From positions 1 to 64,000 of the forward strand of contig NZ_LMQP01000001.1 in NCBI RefSeq assembly GCF_001425405.1: a stretch of DNA of 64,000 nucleotides, given 5' to 3'. The stretch's first letter is position 1, and each line of letters opens with the position of its first letter. Below, one piece after another: positions 12,183-20,795 of the stretch. The notes under the pieces are model-generated. The model had not been told where the DNA came from. It ran no database searches and was given only the letters and a program-made list of their open reading frames with translations. The stretch comes from Sphingomonas sp. Leaf412 (GTDB taxonomy: Bacteria > Pseudomonadota > Alphaproteobacteria > Sphingomonadales > Sphingomonadaceae). The translations under genes and the position numbers were made by a program.

Positions 12183-13066
12183 CAGCGTCCCTCTATCACG
12201 TCGCCCAGTACGGCGAGGAATTCCGCCGCCAGCGCCGAGGGCGGGCGGTCGATCAGGTGGATGGCGTGGACGTCGAACGCCAGGCTGGGCTTCAGCGGCC
12301 GCGCGGCGAGGCCCGGCGCCATCCACGCCTCCGCGGTGAAGCTGTCGACCACGGTCATCCCCACGCCCGCGCGCGCCAGCGCGGCGGCGATGTAGAAGGT
12401 GCGCGCCGCGGCGACCTCTTCCAGCTCGGTTTCCAGCCGTTCCAGTTCGTCGGCCAGCAGCTGCCCGATCGGCCCGCTCCCCGCGAGCGAGATGAACGGC
12501 CGCCCCGCCAGATGCGCCAGCTCGACGCGCGGCGGCGCGGCGGGCATGTCCTGTTCGCGGTACAGGACGACCAGTTCGCCCTCCCCCAGCCAGGTGCGCG
12601 CCAGCGGGGCGCCATGGGGCGGCTCGCTGGCTATCGCGATATCGGTTTCGCGCTCGTACAATTTGCGCATCACGTCGTCGTGGTGGACGGTCTGAAGATC
12701 GAACCGCACCTCCGGCCGCTTCGCCAGGAAACGCGCCACCGCAGCGGGCAGCACGCCGAGTGCGAGGCTGGGCAGCGCCGATATCCGCAACGTCGTCCCC
12801 GCACCCGCGCGCAGGTTCCGCCCCGCCTCTCGCAGCGCGCGGACGCGTTCCTGGATATCGGCGACGTCGGCGAACAGCGCATGGGCGTCCTCCGTCGGCA
12901 CCAGCCGCCCGCCGGTGCGGTGGAACAGTTCGAAGCCCAGCAGGCCCTCCGCATGGCGCAACGTCTTGGACACCGACGGTTGCGAGATGTTGAGCGCGCG
13001 CGCGGCGGCCGACACGGACCCGTTGACGTAGATGGCGTGGAAAATCTCGATATGGCGCAACTTCAT
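12182..13066 (-). CDS. LysR family transcriptional regulator
   Basis: 294 residues. The N-terminal winged helix-turn-helix (RHIEIFHAIYVNGSVSAAAR, then NISQPSVSKTLRHAE) is followed by a LysR substrate-binding domain from about residue 90. The start ATG overlaps the stop of the upstream symporter gene by 4 bases and the stop touches dacB, so it is embedded in the operon it probably controls. A D-amino acid or N-acetyl-D-Glu is a plausible inducer, but this is inferred only from neighbours. Confidence 0.92.
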   Translation of the reverse strand: MKLRHIEIFHAIYVNGSVSAAARALNISQPSVSKTLRHAEGLLGFELFHRTGGRLVPTEDAHALFADVADIQERVRALREAGRNLRAGAGTTLRISALPSLALGVLPAAVARFLAKRPEVRFDLQTVHHDDVMRKLYERETDIAIASEPPHGAPLARTWLGEGELVVLYREQDMPAAPPRVELAHLAGRPFISLAGSGPIGQLLADELERLETELEEVAAARTFYIAAALARAGVGMTVVDSFTAEAWMAPGLAARPLKPSLAFDVHAIHLIDRPPSALAAEFLAVLGDVIEGR

Positions 13067-14304
13067 GCGCCCGTGTCGCCCCTGAAGCGCGCTTCGTCCA
13101 GTTCTCCCTCGCCCTTCGCCACGAGGGTCGCGACGGTCAGGTTCGCGGAGGCCGACGGCACGGTGCGCGTCATGTCCAGCAACCGGTCGAACGGCAGGAC
13201 CAGGCCGACGACCAAGGCGGTCTGTTCCGCCCCCACCCCCACCGCGGACAGCATCGCCGCCAGCATGAACAGCGACGCGGACGGCACCGGCGCGGTCCCG
13301 AACGCGGCCAGCGCCCCGGTCGCCAGCATCACGCCCAGCATCCACGCATCGGGCACGACGCCCAGCGCCTGCAACGCGAACTGCCCCAGCAGCCCGACGT
13401 ACATCGCGGTCCCGTCCTTCCCTATCGCGGCGCCCAGCGGCAGGACGGTGGAGGCGACCGGGCGCGCGATGCCCAGATTGTCCTGCGCTACCCGCAACGC
13501 CACCGGCAACGTGGCGGAGGACGACGCGGTCGAGAAGGCGACCGCCAGCGCGTCGACGATCCCGCGGTAGAAGCGCCCGACCGGCAATTTCGCGACCAGC
13601 CGGATCAGCCCGGCATGGACCACCAGCATCTGGAACAGCGACGCGCCCACGACGCACAAGGCCAGCCAGCCGACGTTGACGAACACCGCCATGCCCCCGC
13701 TGGCGACCGCATTGGCGATCAGCGCGAAGACGCCGAACGGCGTTACCTCCATCACGATGCGCACGACGTGGAGCAGGACGGCGGCGAGCCCCTGCAACAG
13801 CGCGACGACGGACTTCCCCGCCTCCCCCGCCACCACGCTGCCCACGCCCAGCAGCACCGCGACGAAGATGATCGCCAGCATGTCGCCCTTCGCCAGCGCC
13901 TCGACGATGTTGGCGGGCACGATGCCCAGCAGCTGGTCGGCGGGCGACACCGCGGCGCCCAGCACGTGCGGCGCGACGCCCACCAGCGCGATCCCCTCGC
14001 CCGGCCGCACCAGCAGGCCCGCCGCCATGCCGACCGACACCGCGATCAGGGTCGTGAGCGCGAACAGCCCCACCGTCCGCCCTCCGATCGGCCCCAGCCG
14101 CCGCGGATCGCCGAGCGACGCGATCCCCGCCGCGATCGTGACGAGGACGACGGGGACGACCAGCATCTTTATCAGGCGCACGAACAGGTCGCCGACGATC
14201 TTCACGTGCGGCGCCGCATCGGGCCACAAGGCGCCCAGCGCGACGCCGAGGACGAGGCCGGCGAGGACGCGCTTCCACAGCGGGATGGCGAACCAGGCGG
14301 TCAT
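13063..14304 (-). CDS. Dicarboxylate/amino-acid:cation symporter (DAACS family)
   Basis: 413 residues with the GltP/DctA-type arrangement of membrane helices. The diagnostic serine-rich re-entrant loop (AFSTASSSATLPVAL) and the second loop with PLGAAIGKDGTAMY and PSASLFMLAAML are present. Family members import glutamate, aspartate or C4-dicarboxylates using Na+ or H+. Placed directly downstream of dgcN-dgcA, it is a good candidate for uptake of D- or L-glutamate. It overlaps the LysR gene by 4 bases. A REP-like inverted repeat lies in the gap to dgcA. Confidence 0.92.
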   Translation of the reverse strand: MTAWFAIPLWKRVLAGLVLGVALGALWPDAAPHVKIVGDLFVRLIKMLVVPVVLVTIAAGIASLGDPRRLGPIGGRTVGLFALTTLIAVSVGMAAGLLVRPGEGIALVGVAPHVLGAAVSPADQLLGIVPANIVEALAKGDMLAIIFVAVLLGVGSVVAGEAGKSVVALLQGLAAVLLHVVRIVMEVTPFGVFALIANAVASGGMAVFVNVGWLALCVVGASLFQMLVVHAGLIRLVAKLPVGRFYRGIVDALAVAFSTASSSATLPVALRVAQDNLGIARPVASTVLPLGAAIGKDGTAMYVGLLGQFALQALGVVPDAWMLGVMLATGALAAFGTAPVPSASLFMLAAMLSAVGVGAEQTALVVGLVLPFDRLLDMTRTVPSASANLTVATLVAKGEGELDEARFRGDTGA

Positions 14305-14345
14305 CTCGCCGCGCCCGAACGTGCCGGTGTCACTCCGTCATTCGT

Positions 14346-14392
14346 GTCCCCGCGAAGGCGGTGACCCAGTCTGGGCTCCCGCCTTCGCGGGA
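14346..14392. repeat. REP-like inverted repeat (CCCGCGAAGGCGG type)
   Basis: Left arm from about 14346 (TCCCCGCGAAGGCGGTGACC) is matched with two mismatches by the reverse complement of the right arm ending near 14392, leaving almost no loop. Palindromes built on the CCGCGAAGGCGG core are frequent between genes in sphingomonads. It sits in the only sizeable gap between dgcA and the symporter, where it could act as an attenuating or mRNA-stabilising hairpin. Confidence 0.65.
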
Positions 14393-14446
14393 GCACGGGG
14401 AGGCGGCCGGTACCGTCCCGCTCCGACGCCGTGACCGCACCGCCGC

Positions 14447-15418
14447 TCATGCCCCGCCCCAGAAGCCCGCCGCCGGCGCCAGCATGTAGCCGCCGTCGTC
14501 GCGCACGCCGCCGTCGCGATCCGCGGACAGCCACAGCGGCCCGTCCAGGTCGACGAACGCGGCGCGCGCCGCGATCAGCATCGCGGGCGCGATCGACAGC
14601 GAGGAGCTGACCATGCATCCCATCATCAACCCGAACCCCATGTCCCGCGCCGCGTCGGCGAGCGCGAGGGCTTCGGTCAAGCCGCCGGTCTTGTCGAGCT
14701 TGATGTTCACGTACTTGTAGCGGCGGCGCAGGCGGTCCAGGTCCGCGCGGGTGTGCAGCGCCTCGTCCGCGCACAGCGGCACCGCGGACGCCAGCCCCTC
14801 CAGCCCCGCGTCGTCGTCCGCGGGCACCGGCTGTTCCAGCAGGTCGACGCGCTGGGCCGCCAGCATGTCCTGCCAGCGCGCGATATCCTCCACCCGCCAG
14901 CTTTCGTTGGGATCGACGATCAGCCGCGGGTCCGGCGCGACCATGCGGACCGCGGCGATCTGCGCCACCGCATCCTCCCGGTTCACCTTCACCTTCAGCA
15001 GCGGGACGGCGGCGTGGCGGGATGCGACCGCGGCCATCGCGTCGGGGGTATCGATGCCGATCGTGATCGCGCTCGCGATGCGATCGGGCAGCGTCACGGG
15101 CATCCCCGACAGGCGCGCCTCCAGATCCCACAGGGCGCAATCGACCGCATTGCGTGCCGCGCCCGCGGGCATGATCGCGGCCAGTTCGGCACGCGTCACG
15201 CCCCCCTCCACCAAGGCGCGCACGCCCTCGATCGCGGCCAGCGCGCCCTCCACCGTCTCGCCGTAGCGGGGATAGGGCACGCCCTCCCCGCGCCCGGCAT
15301 GGTCGCCGTCGCGGATCGTCACCGTCACCACATCCGCCGCGGTCTTCACCCCGCGCGAGATGCGGAACGGCGCGTTCAGGCCGAAACGGTCATGGCGGGC
15401 GTCGAGGGTGCGAAGCAT
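14447..15418 (-). CDS. dgcA: N-acetyl-D-Glu racemase-like enolase-superfamily enzyme
   Basis: 323 residues of the enolase superfamily, muconate-lactonising group, related to L-Ala-D/L-Glu epimerases. The two catalytic lysines are expected in LKVKVN and NIKLDKTGG. The metal ligands are in LIVDPNESW, LLEQPVP and LCADEALH. Next to a DgcN gene, this subfamily is named DgcA and racemises N-acetyl-D-glutamate to the L form in D-glutamate catabolism. The start at 15418 overlaps the dgcN 3' end by 43 bases. An Ala-Glu dipeptide epimerase function is the main alternative and would equally fit a murein-salvage role. Confidence 0.85.
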   Translation of the reverse strand: MLRTLDARHDRFGLNAPFRISRGVKTAADVVTVTIRDGDHAGRGEGVPYPRYGETVEGALAAIEGVRALVEGGVTRAELAAIMPAGAARNAVDCALWDLEARLSGMPVTLPDRIASAITIGIDTPDAMAAVASRHAAVPLLKVKVNREDAVAQIAAVRMVAPDPRLIVDPNESWRVEDIARWQDMLAAQRVDLLEQPVPADDDAGLEGLASAVPLCADEALHTRADLDRLRRRYKYVNIKLDKTGGLTEALALADAARDMGFGLMMGCMVSSSLSIAPAMLIAARAAFVDLDGPLWLSADRDGGVRDDGGYMLAPAAGFWGGA

Positions 15419-16416
15419 CGCAGCAATTCCTCCGCAATCGGGTCCGCGCCGAAGCGCCAGGGATCGGTGCACGGCAGCGCCATCGCATCGGCGGTGGCGT
15501 CGCACAGCCGCCGCGCCTCCGCCTCGTCCAGCTTGACGGTGTTGAGCGCGACGCCGACGCCGCGCACGTCGGGGCTGGTCAGCCGCGCGACGCGCAGGTT
15601 CGCGTCCAGGCATTCGGCCAGGCCGGGCATGGGATAATGCGGCAGGCCGCGCATGTGCGGGCGCACGGGATCGTGGCACAGCACCAGCGCCGCGGGCTGC
15701 GCGCCGTGGAGCAGGCCGGTGGAAACGCCCGCGAAACTGGGGTGGAACAGCGATCCCTGCCCCTCGATCAGGTCCCATCCGTCGTCGTCGCGCGCCGGGC
15801 TCAGCACCTCGATCGCGCCCGCGATGAAATCGGCGACCACGGCGTCGAGCGGTACGCCCTCGCCCGCGATCAGGATCCCCGTCTGCCCCGTCGCGCGGAA
15901 ATCCGCCGCGACGCCGCGCGCGCGCAGCGCGTCGCGCAGGCACAACGTGGCGTACATCTTCCCCACCGAACAATCGGTGCCGACGGTCAGCAGGCGATTG
16001 CCCGCGCGCCGCTTTCCATTGCCGACCGGCAGGTCGTCGGGCGCGTCGCGGACGTCGAACAACTGCACGCCGAACGCCTCCGCCGCGGCGACCAGCCGCG
16101 GTTCGTCGCGCAACCGCTGGTGCAGGCCGCACGCGATGTTCATTCCCGCCGCGATCGCGACCAGCGCGTCGTCGATCATCCAGCCGGGGAAGCGCCCGCC
16201 GGGATTGGCGATGCCCAGCACCAGCGTCTTCGCGCCCGCCATCCGCCCGTCGCCCGCCGCCATCCGCGGCAGGCCCAGCGTGAAGGGGCAATCGTCGTGG
16301 CGCCATTCGCCGACGCAATCCTCGCGCCGGAATGCCGCCAGCCCGCGCGAGGTCTTCAGCCCCACCTCGTCGTCGGAATGGCCGAGATAGAGCAGATAGG
16401 GCGCGGGGATCGTCAT
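15376..16416 (-). CDS. dgcN: DgcN family N-acetyltransferase (DUF1611)
   Basis: 346 residues of the DUF1611 family. A P-loop-like segment (LLTVGTDCSVGKMYATL) lies mid-protein. It is followed by GQTGILIAGEGVPLDAVVADF and the DLIEGQGSLFHP motif, all typical of this family. DgcN acetylates D-glutamate, giving the substrate for DgcA, and the two genes overlap on the same strand as in known pairs. The start MTIPAPYLLYLG at 16416 is preferred; the frame continues 13 codons upstream without family character. The cytoplasmic location fits import of free D-Glu by the adjacent symporter. Confidence 0.85.
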   Translation of the reverse strand: MTIPAPYLLYLGHSDDEVGLKTSRGLAAFRREDCVGEWRHDDCPFTLGLPRMAAGDGRMAGAKTLVLGIANPGGRFPGWMIDDALVAIAAGMNIACGLHQRLRDEPRLVAAAEAFGVQLFDVRDAPDDLPVGNGKRRAGNRLLTVGTDCSVGKMYATLCLRDALRARGVAADFRATGQTGILIAGEGVPLDAVVADFIAGAIEVLSPARDDDGWDLIEGQGSLFHPSFAGVSTGLLHGAQPAALVLCHDPVRPHMRGLPHYPMPGLAECLDANLRVARLTSPDVRGVGVALNTVKLDEAEARRLCDATADAMALPCTDPWRFGADPIAEELLRCFAPSTPAMTVSA

Positions 16417-16486
16417 GGGATCATGGGATAGGGCGCACGCGCCGCGCCCCGCCAATCGCGCCGCGGCGCGATCCCATAACGCGCGG

Positions 16487-18055
16487 CTATCGCCCGCACC
16501 CCGCCGGACGCGGGCGCAGCAGCACGCGGCCTGCGGCCACGCCCGTCGCCCGGCCCTGCCGCAGCGCGAGGCGCCCGTTGACGAACAGCGCGTCGACGCC
16601 GACGCTCGGCACCCTGGGATGGACGTAGTCGGCGCGCGGCGTATAGGCGCCGGGATCGAACACGACCACGTCCGCGAACCCGCCGGGCTTCAGGTAGCCG
16701 CGATCCTTCAGCCGGTACATGTCCGCGGTCGCACCGGTCGACCGGCGGATGAATTGCGCCAGCGTGATGACCTTCCGCTCCGCCACGTACGTCCGGTACA
16801 GTTTCGGGAAAGTGGCATATTGCCGCGGATGCCCGTCCGATCCGTCGGACGAGGTCACGACCCACGGCTGCTTCATGATGAGGTCGACGTCGCGATCGGC
16901 CATGTTGAAGCTGGCGATGCCCGTCTTGGCGCCCGGCGTCTTCAGGATGCGGATCGCGGCGTCGACGGGGTCCACGCCCCATTGCGCCGCCATCTGGCCC
17001 AGGGTCTTCCCGGTCCACGGCTGCCCCTCGCCCGTCAGCAGGATCGATTCCTTGCCCCCGCGGCGGCGCAGGTTCTCGCGCATCTCCGGCTTCACGCGCG
17101 CCAGCGTCGCGGGATCGTCGAAGCGCGCGATCATCTTCGCATCGCCGCCGTCCAGCGCCCAGCCGGGGACCAGCGCGGCGCCGACCGCGGAGCCGGAAGC
17201 GAGCCACGGATACTGGTCCGCGGTCACGTCCACCCCCGCCTTGCGCGCCGCCGCGATCGTCGCGATCAGCGCGGGCGCCTGCCCCTGGAGGTCGACGCCC
17301 AGCGCCTTCAGGTGCGCGATATGGACCGGCATCCTCGCGCGGCGGCCGATCTCGATCACTTCCTTCGTGCTGGCGATCAGGCCGATCGAATAGTTCGATT
17401 CGTCGCGCTGGTGCGTGTCGTACATGCCGCCACGCGTCGCCGCCTCACGCGCCACCGCCACGACCTCGTCGGTCTTCGCGAAGCTCTGCGGCGCGTAGAA
17501 CAGGCCGGTCGACAGGCCGTAAGCGCCCTCGCACATCGCCTTCGCCACCAGCGCCTTTTCCTGCTCCAGTTCGGCGGGCGTCGGGGCGCGGTCGTTCTGT
17601 CCCAGCACGCGCGCGCGGATCGCGCCGAAGCCGACGAAGGGCGCGGTGTTGGTGCCGATGCCGCTGCGCGTCAGCACCGCCGCATCCGCCGCCACGTCGG
17701 GCGTGCCCCCGCCGTCGACGCCGGTGACGATCGTCGACACCCCCTGCGCCAGCCACGGCAGGTTCAGCCGCTGCGTCGCGTCCTTCGACCGGATGTAGGT
17801 GTCGGGATGGGTGTGCGCGTCGATCAAGCCCGGCGCCACGATCCGGCCGCGGGCGTCGATCACCGTCTTCGCCGCGGTCCGCCGCGTCGGGCCGACATAC
17901 ACGATGCGGTCGCCCGCGATCTCCACGTCGCCGGTCAGCGGCGGGGCATTCGCGCCGGTGTATATCGTGCCGTTACGGATGACGACGTCGACCGCGGGGG
18001 CGGCGACGGTGGGGCCGGCGACGGCGGCGAGCAGGGCGGCGAGGATCAGTTTCAT
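16487..18055 (-). CDS. Exported N-acyl-D-amino-acid deacylase (D-aminoacylase)
   Basis: 522 residues with a signal peptide (KLILAALLAAVAGPTVAAPA), so periplasmic or exported. The amidohydrolase fold shows the metal-binding DAHTHPD near residue 80, VHIAHLKALG in the middle, and the DGSDGHPRQYATFP segment characteristic of N-acyl-D-amino-acid deacylases. It hydrolyses N-acyl-D-amino acids to free D-amino acids. It lies 70 bases upstream of dgcN on the same strand, and so would feed the DgcN/DgcA route or generate D-amino acids from acylated peptides. Confidence 0.9.
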   Translation of the reverse strand: MKLILAALLAAVAGPTVAAPAVDVVIRNGTIYTGANAPPLTGDVEIAGDRIVYVGPTRRTAAKTVIDARGRIVAPGLIDAHTHPDTYIRSKDATQRLNLPWLAQGVSTIVTGVDGGGTPDVAADAAVLTRSGIGTNTAPFVGFGAIRARVLGQNDRAPTPAELEQEKALVAKAMCEGAYGLSTGLFYAPQSFAKTDEVVAVAREAATRGGMYDTHQRDESNYSIGLIASTKEVIEIGRRARMPVHIAHLKALGVDLQGQAPALIATIAAARKAGVDVTADQYPWLASGSAVGAALVPGWALDGGDAKMIARFDDPATLARVKPEMRENLRRRGGKESILLTGEGQPWTGKTLGQMAAQWGVDPVDAAIRILKTPGAKTGIASFNMADRDVDLIMKQPWVVTSSDGSDGHPRQYATFPKLYRTYVAERKVITLAQFIRRSTGATADMYRLKDRGYLKPGGFADVVVFDPGAYTPRADYVHPRVPSVGVDALFVNGRLALRQGRATGVAAGRVLLRPRPAGCGR

Positions 18056-18070
18056 TCGGTTACTCCCTCG

Positions 18071-18156
18071 CCGTCATTGCGAGCGCAGCGAAGCAATCCA
18101 GCGCGTATTGCGCGCGGCTCTGGATTGCCGCGTCGCTGCGCTCCTCGCAATGACGG
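18071..18156. repeat. Long imperfect inverted repeat (CGTCATTGCGAGCG type)
   Basis: The left arm begins CCGTCATTGCGAGCGCAGCG at 18071 and runs to a GCAATCCA segment at 18100. The right arm (18121-18156) starts TGGATTG and ends CTCGCAATGACGG, complementary except for a few inserted bases. This is a well-known class of mobile palindromic intergenic repeat in alphaproteobacteria. It fills almost the whole gap between the acylase and the deacylase genes and would form a long hairpin in the mRNA. Confidence 0.8.
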
Positions 18157-18158
18157 CC

Positions 18159-20498
18159 TCATGACGTCGACGCCCCACCCGGCGACAAGGTCGTCCGCGA
18201 CGTCCCCGCCGCGTCCACCGCGGCGCGGCTGAACGGCATCGGCTGCATCGCGCCCGCGATCCACGGCGCATATTGGTCGCGGTAATGCGCGCTGGCGGGG
18301 TCGTTGGACTGGCCGGGCAGGTTCAGCATGACGGACCTGTCCCAGTCGCCGACGTCGATCACCTGGAGGTAGCTCGCCCCGCCCCCGGTGCGCCAGCCCG
18401 GCCCGCCGCCCAGCCAGCGCGCCATGACGGTGAACCCGTCGCCGCCGCTGCCCTCGCCCTCGATCGCGGGGAACGCCGCGGCGATGGCGGGGATGCGCGA
18501 CAGCGGGTGCGCGATGCGGACCTGATGCAGCGTGCCCCAGTGCCACGCCGCAGGATCGTCGCCCAGCAGCCGCTGCGCCTGCGTCCAGCCCGCCGCCAGC
18601 GCGGCATCGACCATCGCCGGTTGCGACGCGGCGCGGCGCAGCAGCTCGGACGGTGCGATCTCGTCCACCAGCCCGCGCGCGCGCTCGGGCACGATCGCCG
18701 CCAGCATCCGCTGCGTCAGGTCGCGCCACACGATCTCGAACAGCGCCGCCGCCCCGCTGTCCTTTTCCAGCCGCGCGTCCCATCCCGCCAGCATCCGCGC
18801 CGCCGCCGCGGCCCCGGCGGAGGGACGCGTCGGCAGCAGCGCCAGGAACCGCTTCGCGGGCGTCGACAGCGTATCGTGCATCAGCGCGACGCTGTCCGCG
18901 ATCGTATGCTTGCGCTGCCCCGCCAGCACGTCCGCGATCCGGTCGTAGCGATAGGGATCGCGGAACGAGAAGGCCGGGATGCGGTCGCGCGGCCAGTTGG
19001 CGGGCAGGTTGTTCTGGTTCGCCGACGCGAACCACCCCTTCGCCGGATTATACTCGCTGGGCAGCGCGCGGAAATCGCGCAGGCCGGTCCAGTCGTAGCG
19101 GCCGTCGCCCGGCACCGGCATCAGGCCGTCGCCGCGCGTTCGCTGCGGCACGAACCCGATCACCTGCCAGCCGTGGTTGCCGTCGACGTCGGCATAATGG
19201 AAATTCGTCGGCGACGGGTGCAGCGCGAACGCCTGCTTCAACGACGCCCAGTCGCGCGCCAGGTTGATCGCGACCATCGCGAACACGCCCGACCCGCCGG
19301 GCTGCATCCCCACCGACGCCAGCACCGTCGCGCGCCCGCGTGCCGGATCGTGCGCCACCACCGGCCCCTGCACCGAATGGCGCAGGACCGAACGGCGCGG
19401 CGCGGCGTCCTTCACCGCCACGTCCACCTCGAACCGGTCGAATCTTTTCCACCCGCCGCCGTGGCGGTAGCGCTCGGGGTCCGCGGGATCGAGGTCGAGG
19501 ACGAACAGGTCCTGCTGGTCGATATGGAAATTGGTGCGGCCGAACGCGAAGCGATCGGTATGCCCCTGCATGATCCCCGGCAGGCCGGGCGCCCCGCCGC
19601 CGATCACGTCCAGCCCCGGCGCGGTCAGATGCGCGACGTGCCGCGGCCCGAACCCGCCGATGCCGAGGTGCGGATCGTTGGCCAGTATCGGTCGCCCGGT
19701 TGCGGTGCGGCTGCCCGCTACGGTCCACGCATTCGATCCCGCATTGGCCGCATCGAGCGGCGCGTCAGGATCGCGCGTCGGCGTCCCCGGCCCGAACGGC
19801 AGGCCGCCCAGTTGCAGGACACCGAGGTCCGCCTCCGACACCTTCGCCACGTCCAGCCCCGCGGGCACCGCCAGCTTCCACGCCGGGCGCAGCGGGGCGA
19901 CGATCGCGTCGAGGTCCAGCAATCCCAGCGCCGCCAGCCGCGCGCGCCGGATCTCGTCGTCCGCATTGCCCACCGATCCGCCGCGCGCCAGCACCAGCTC
20001 GCGCACCTCCCAGCGCATCGGCATCACGCCCAGGATGCGATATTCCGGCGGCAACAACGCCGGATCGCGCATCACCTCCGCCACGCGCGCGTTGATCCCC
20101 GCGCAATAGCCGCGCACGCACGCCAGCACCTCCGCCGGTATCCGCGCCAGTTCGGCGTCCAGGTCGCCGCGATAGTGGAACAGTCGCGCCGCCGCGTCAT
20201 GTTCGGCGAACGCGGCGCCGTACGCCTCCGCCATCCGCCCCAGTTCGCGGCGATGCGCCAGGTCGATCTGGAACAATCGGTCGCGCGCGACGACATAGCC
20301 CTGGCCGAAGAACGCGTCCGCCTTCGTCGCGGCGCGGATATGCGGGACGCCCCAGCGGTCGTCGACGATCTCGACCGGCGCGGACAGGCCGTCGACCGAC
20401 GCCGCGCGTGGCGGTTGCGCCACCTGCGCGCGGCACGCCATCGGCAGCAACGCGACCCCGGCGGCCGAACCCAGCAGGAAGGAGCGGCGGTCGAGCAT
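18159..20498 (-). CDS. Penicillin acylase-family Ntn hydrolase, Tat-exported
   Basis: 779 residues from the ATG at 20498, which has a GAGGGA ribosome site; an ATG 15 bases upstream is possible. A Tat signal (LDRRSFLLGS) directs export. The single-chain precursor is expected to self-cleave before the catalytic Ser of the NAGSNAW motif (about residue 255), as in penicillin, acyl-homoserine-lactone and related acylases. Alpha and beta chains flank this site (WGVPHIRA in alpha; GPVVAH, FHYADVDGN and NQNNLP in beta). The substrate is an N-acyl compound. Its position at the head of the D-amino-acid run suggests acylated peptides or D-amino acids; AHL quorum-signal degradation is an alternative. Confidence 0.88.
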   Translation of the reverse strand: MLDRRSFLLGSAAGVALLPMACRAQVAQPPRAASVDGLSAPVEIVDDRWGVPHIRAATKADAFFGQGYVVARDRLFQIDLAHRRELGRMAEAYGAAFAEHDAAARLFHYRGDLDAELARIPAEVLACVRGYCAGINARVAEVMRDPALLPPEYRILGVMPMRWEVRELVLARGGSVGNADDEIRRARLAALGLLDLDAIVAPLRPAWKLAVPAGLDVAKVSEADLGVLQLGGLPFGPGTPTRDPDAPLDAANAGSNAWTVAGSRTATGRPILANDPHLGIGGFGPRHVAHLTAPGLDVIGGGAPGLPGIMQGHTDRFAFGRTNFHIDQQDLFVLDLDPADPERYRHGGGWKRFDRFEVDVAVKDAAPRRSVLRHSVQGPVVAHDPARGRATVLASVGMQPGGSGVFAMVAINLARDWASLKQAFALHPSPTNFHYADVDGNHGWQVIGFVPQRTRGDGLMPVPGDGRYDWTGLRDFRALPSEYNPAKGWFASANQNNLPANWPRDRIPAFSFRDPYRYDRIADVLAGQRKHTIADSVALMHDTLSTPAKRFLALLPTRPSAGAAAAARMLAGWDARLEKDSGAAALFEIVWRDLTQRMLAAIVPERARGLVDEIAPSELLRRAASQPAMVDAALAAGWTQAQRLLGDDPAAWHWGTLHQVRIAHPLSRIPAIAAAFPAIEGEGSGGDGFTVMARWLGGGPGWRTGGGASYLQVIDVGDWDRSVMLNLPGQSNDPASAHYRDQYAPWIAGAMQPMPFSRAAVDAAGTSRTTLSPGGASTS

Positions 20499-20795
20499 CG
20501 GCGTTTCCCTCATTTCACGGCGCGAAGGCTAATCCCCGCCGCACGGCCGGGCGCATCGTAACGACGCGGCGCGCCATAGCAGGCGGTTATGCACCAGCGC
20601 CGTGCCCCGCGCCGCGCATCACGCACCCTTAACCATATCCCCCGGCTATGACGCGACGACGATACGGACCGTCATCCGCCCTTGACGTGCTTCGCGCAAC
20701 CCCGGCACCTTCGGCCACGATGCCGATCCGCGAGAAAAGCGTGACGGTTCAGGCCAATACCGTCGAAGAATGGCGGATTTCGGGGGATTTGGAGC
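20499..20795. promoter_or_regulatory. Divergent promoter region, acylase run / TonB receptor
   Basis: 297 bases separating the acylase gene (minus) and the receptor gene (plus). The middle is the least GC-rich part (around 20625-20640, with TTAACCATAT), where promoters for both directions probably lie. I cannot pick a convincing -35/-10 pair or an operator. A G-rich stretch at 20782-20794 serves as ribosome site of the receptor gene. Confidence 0.4.
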
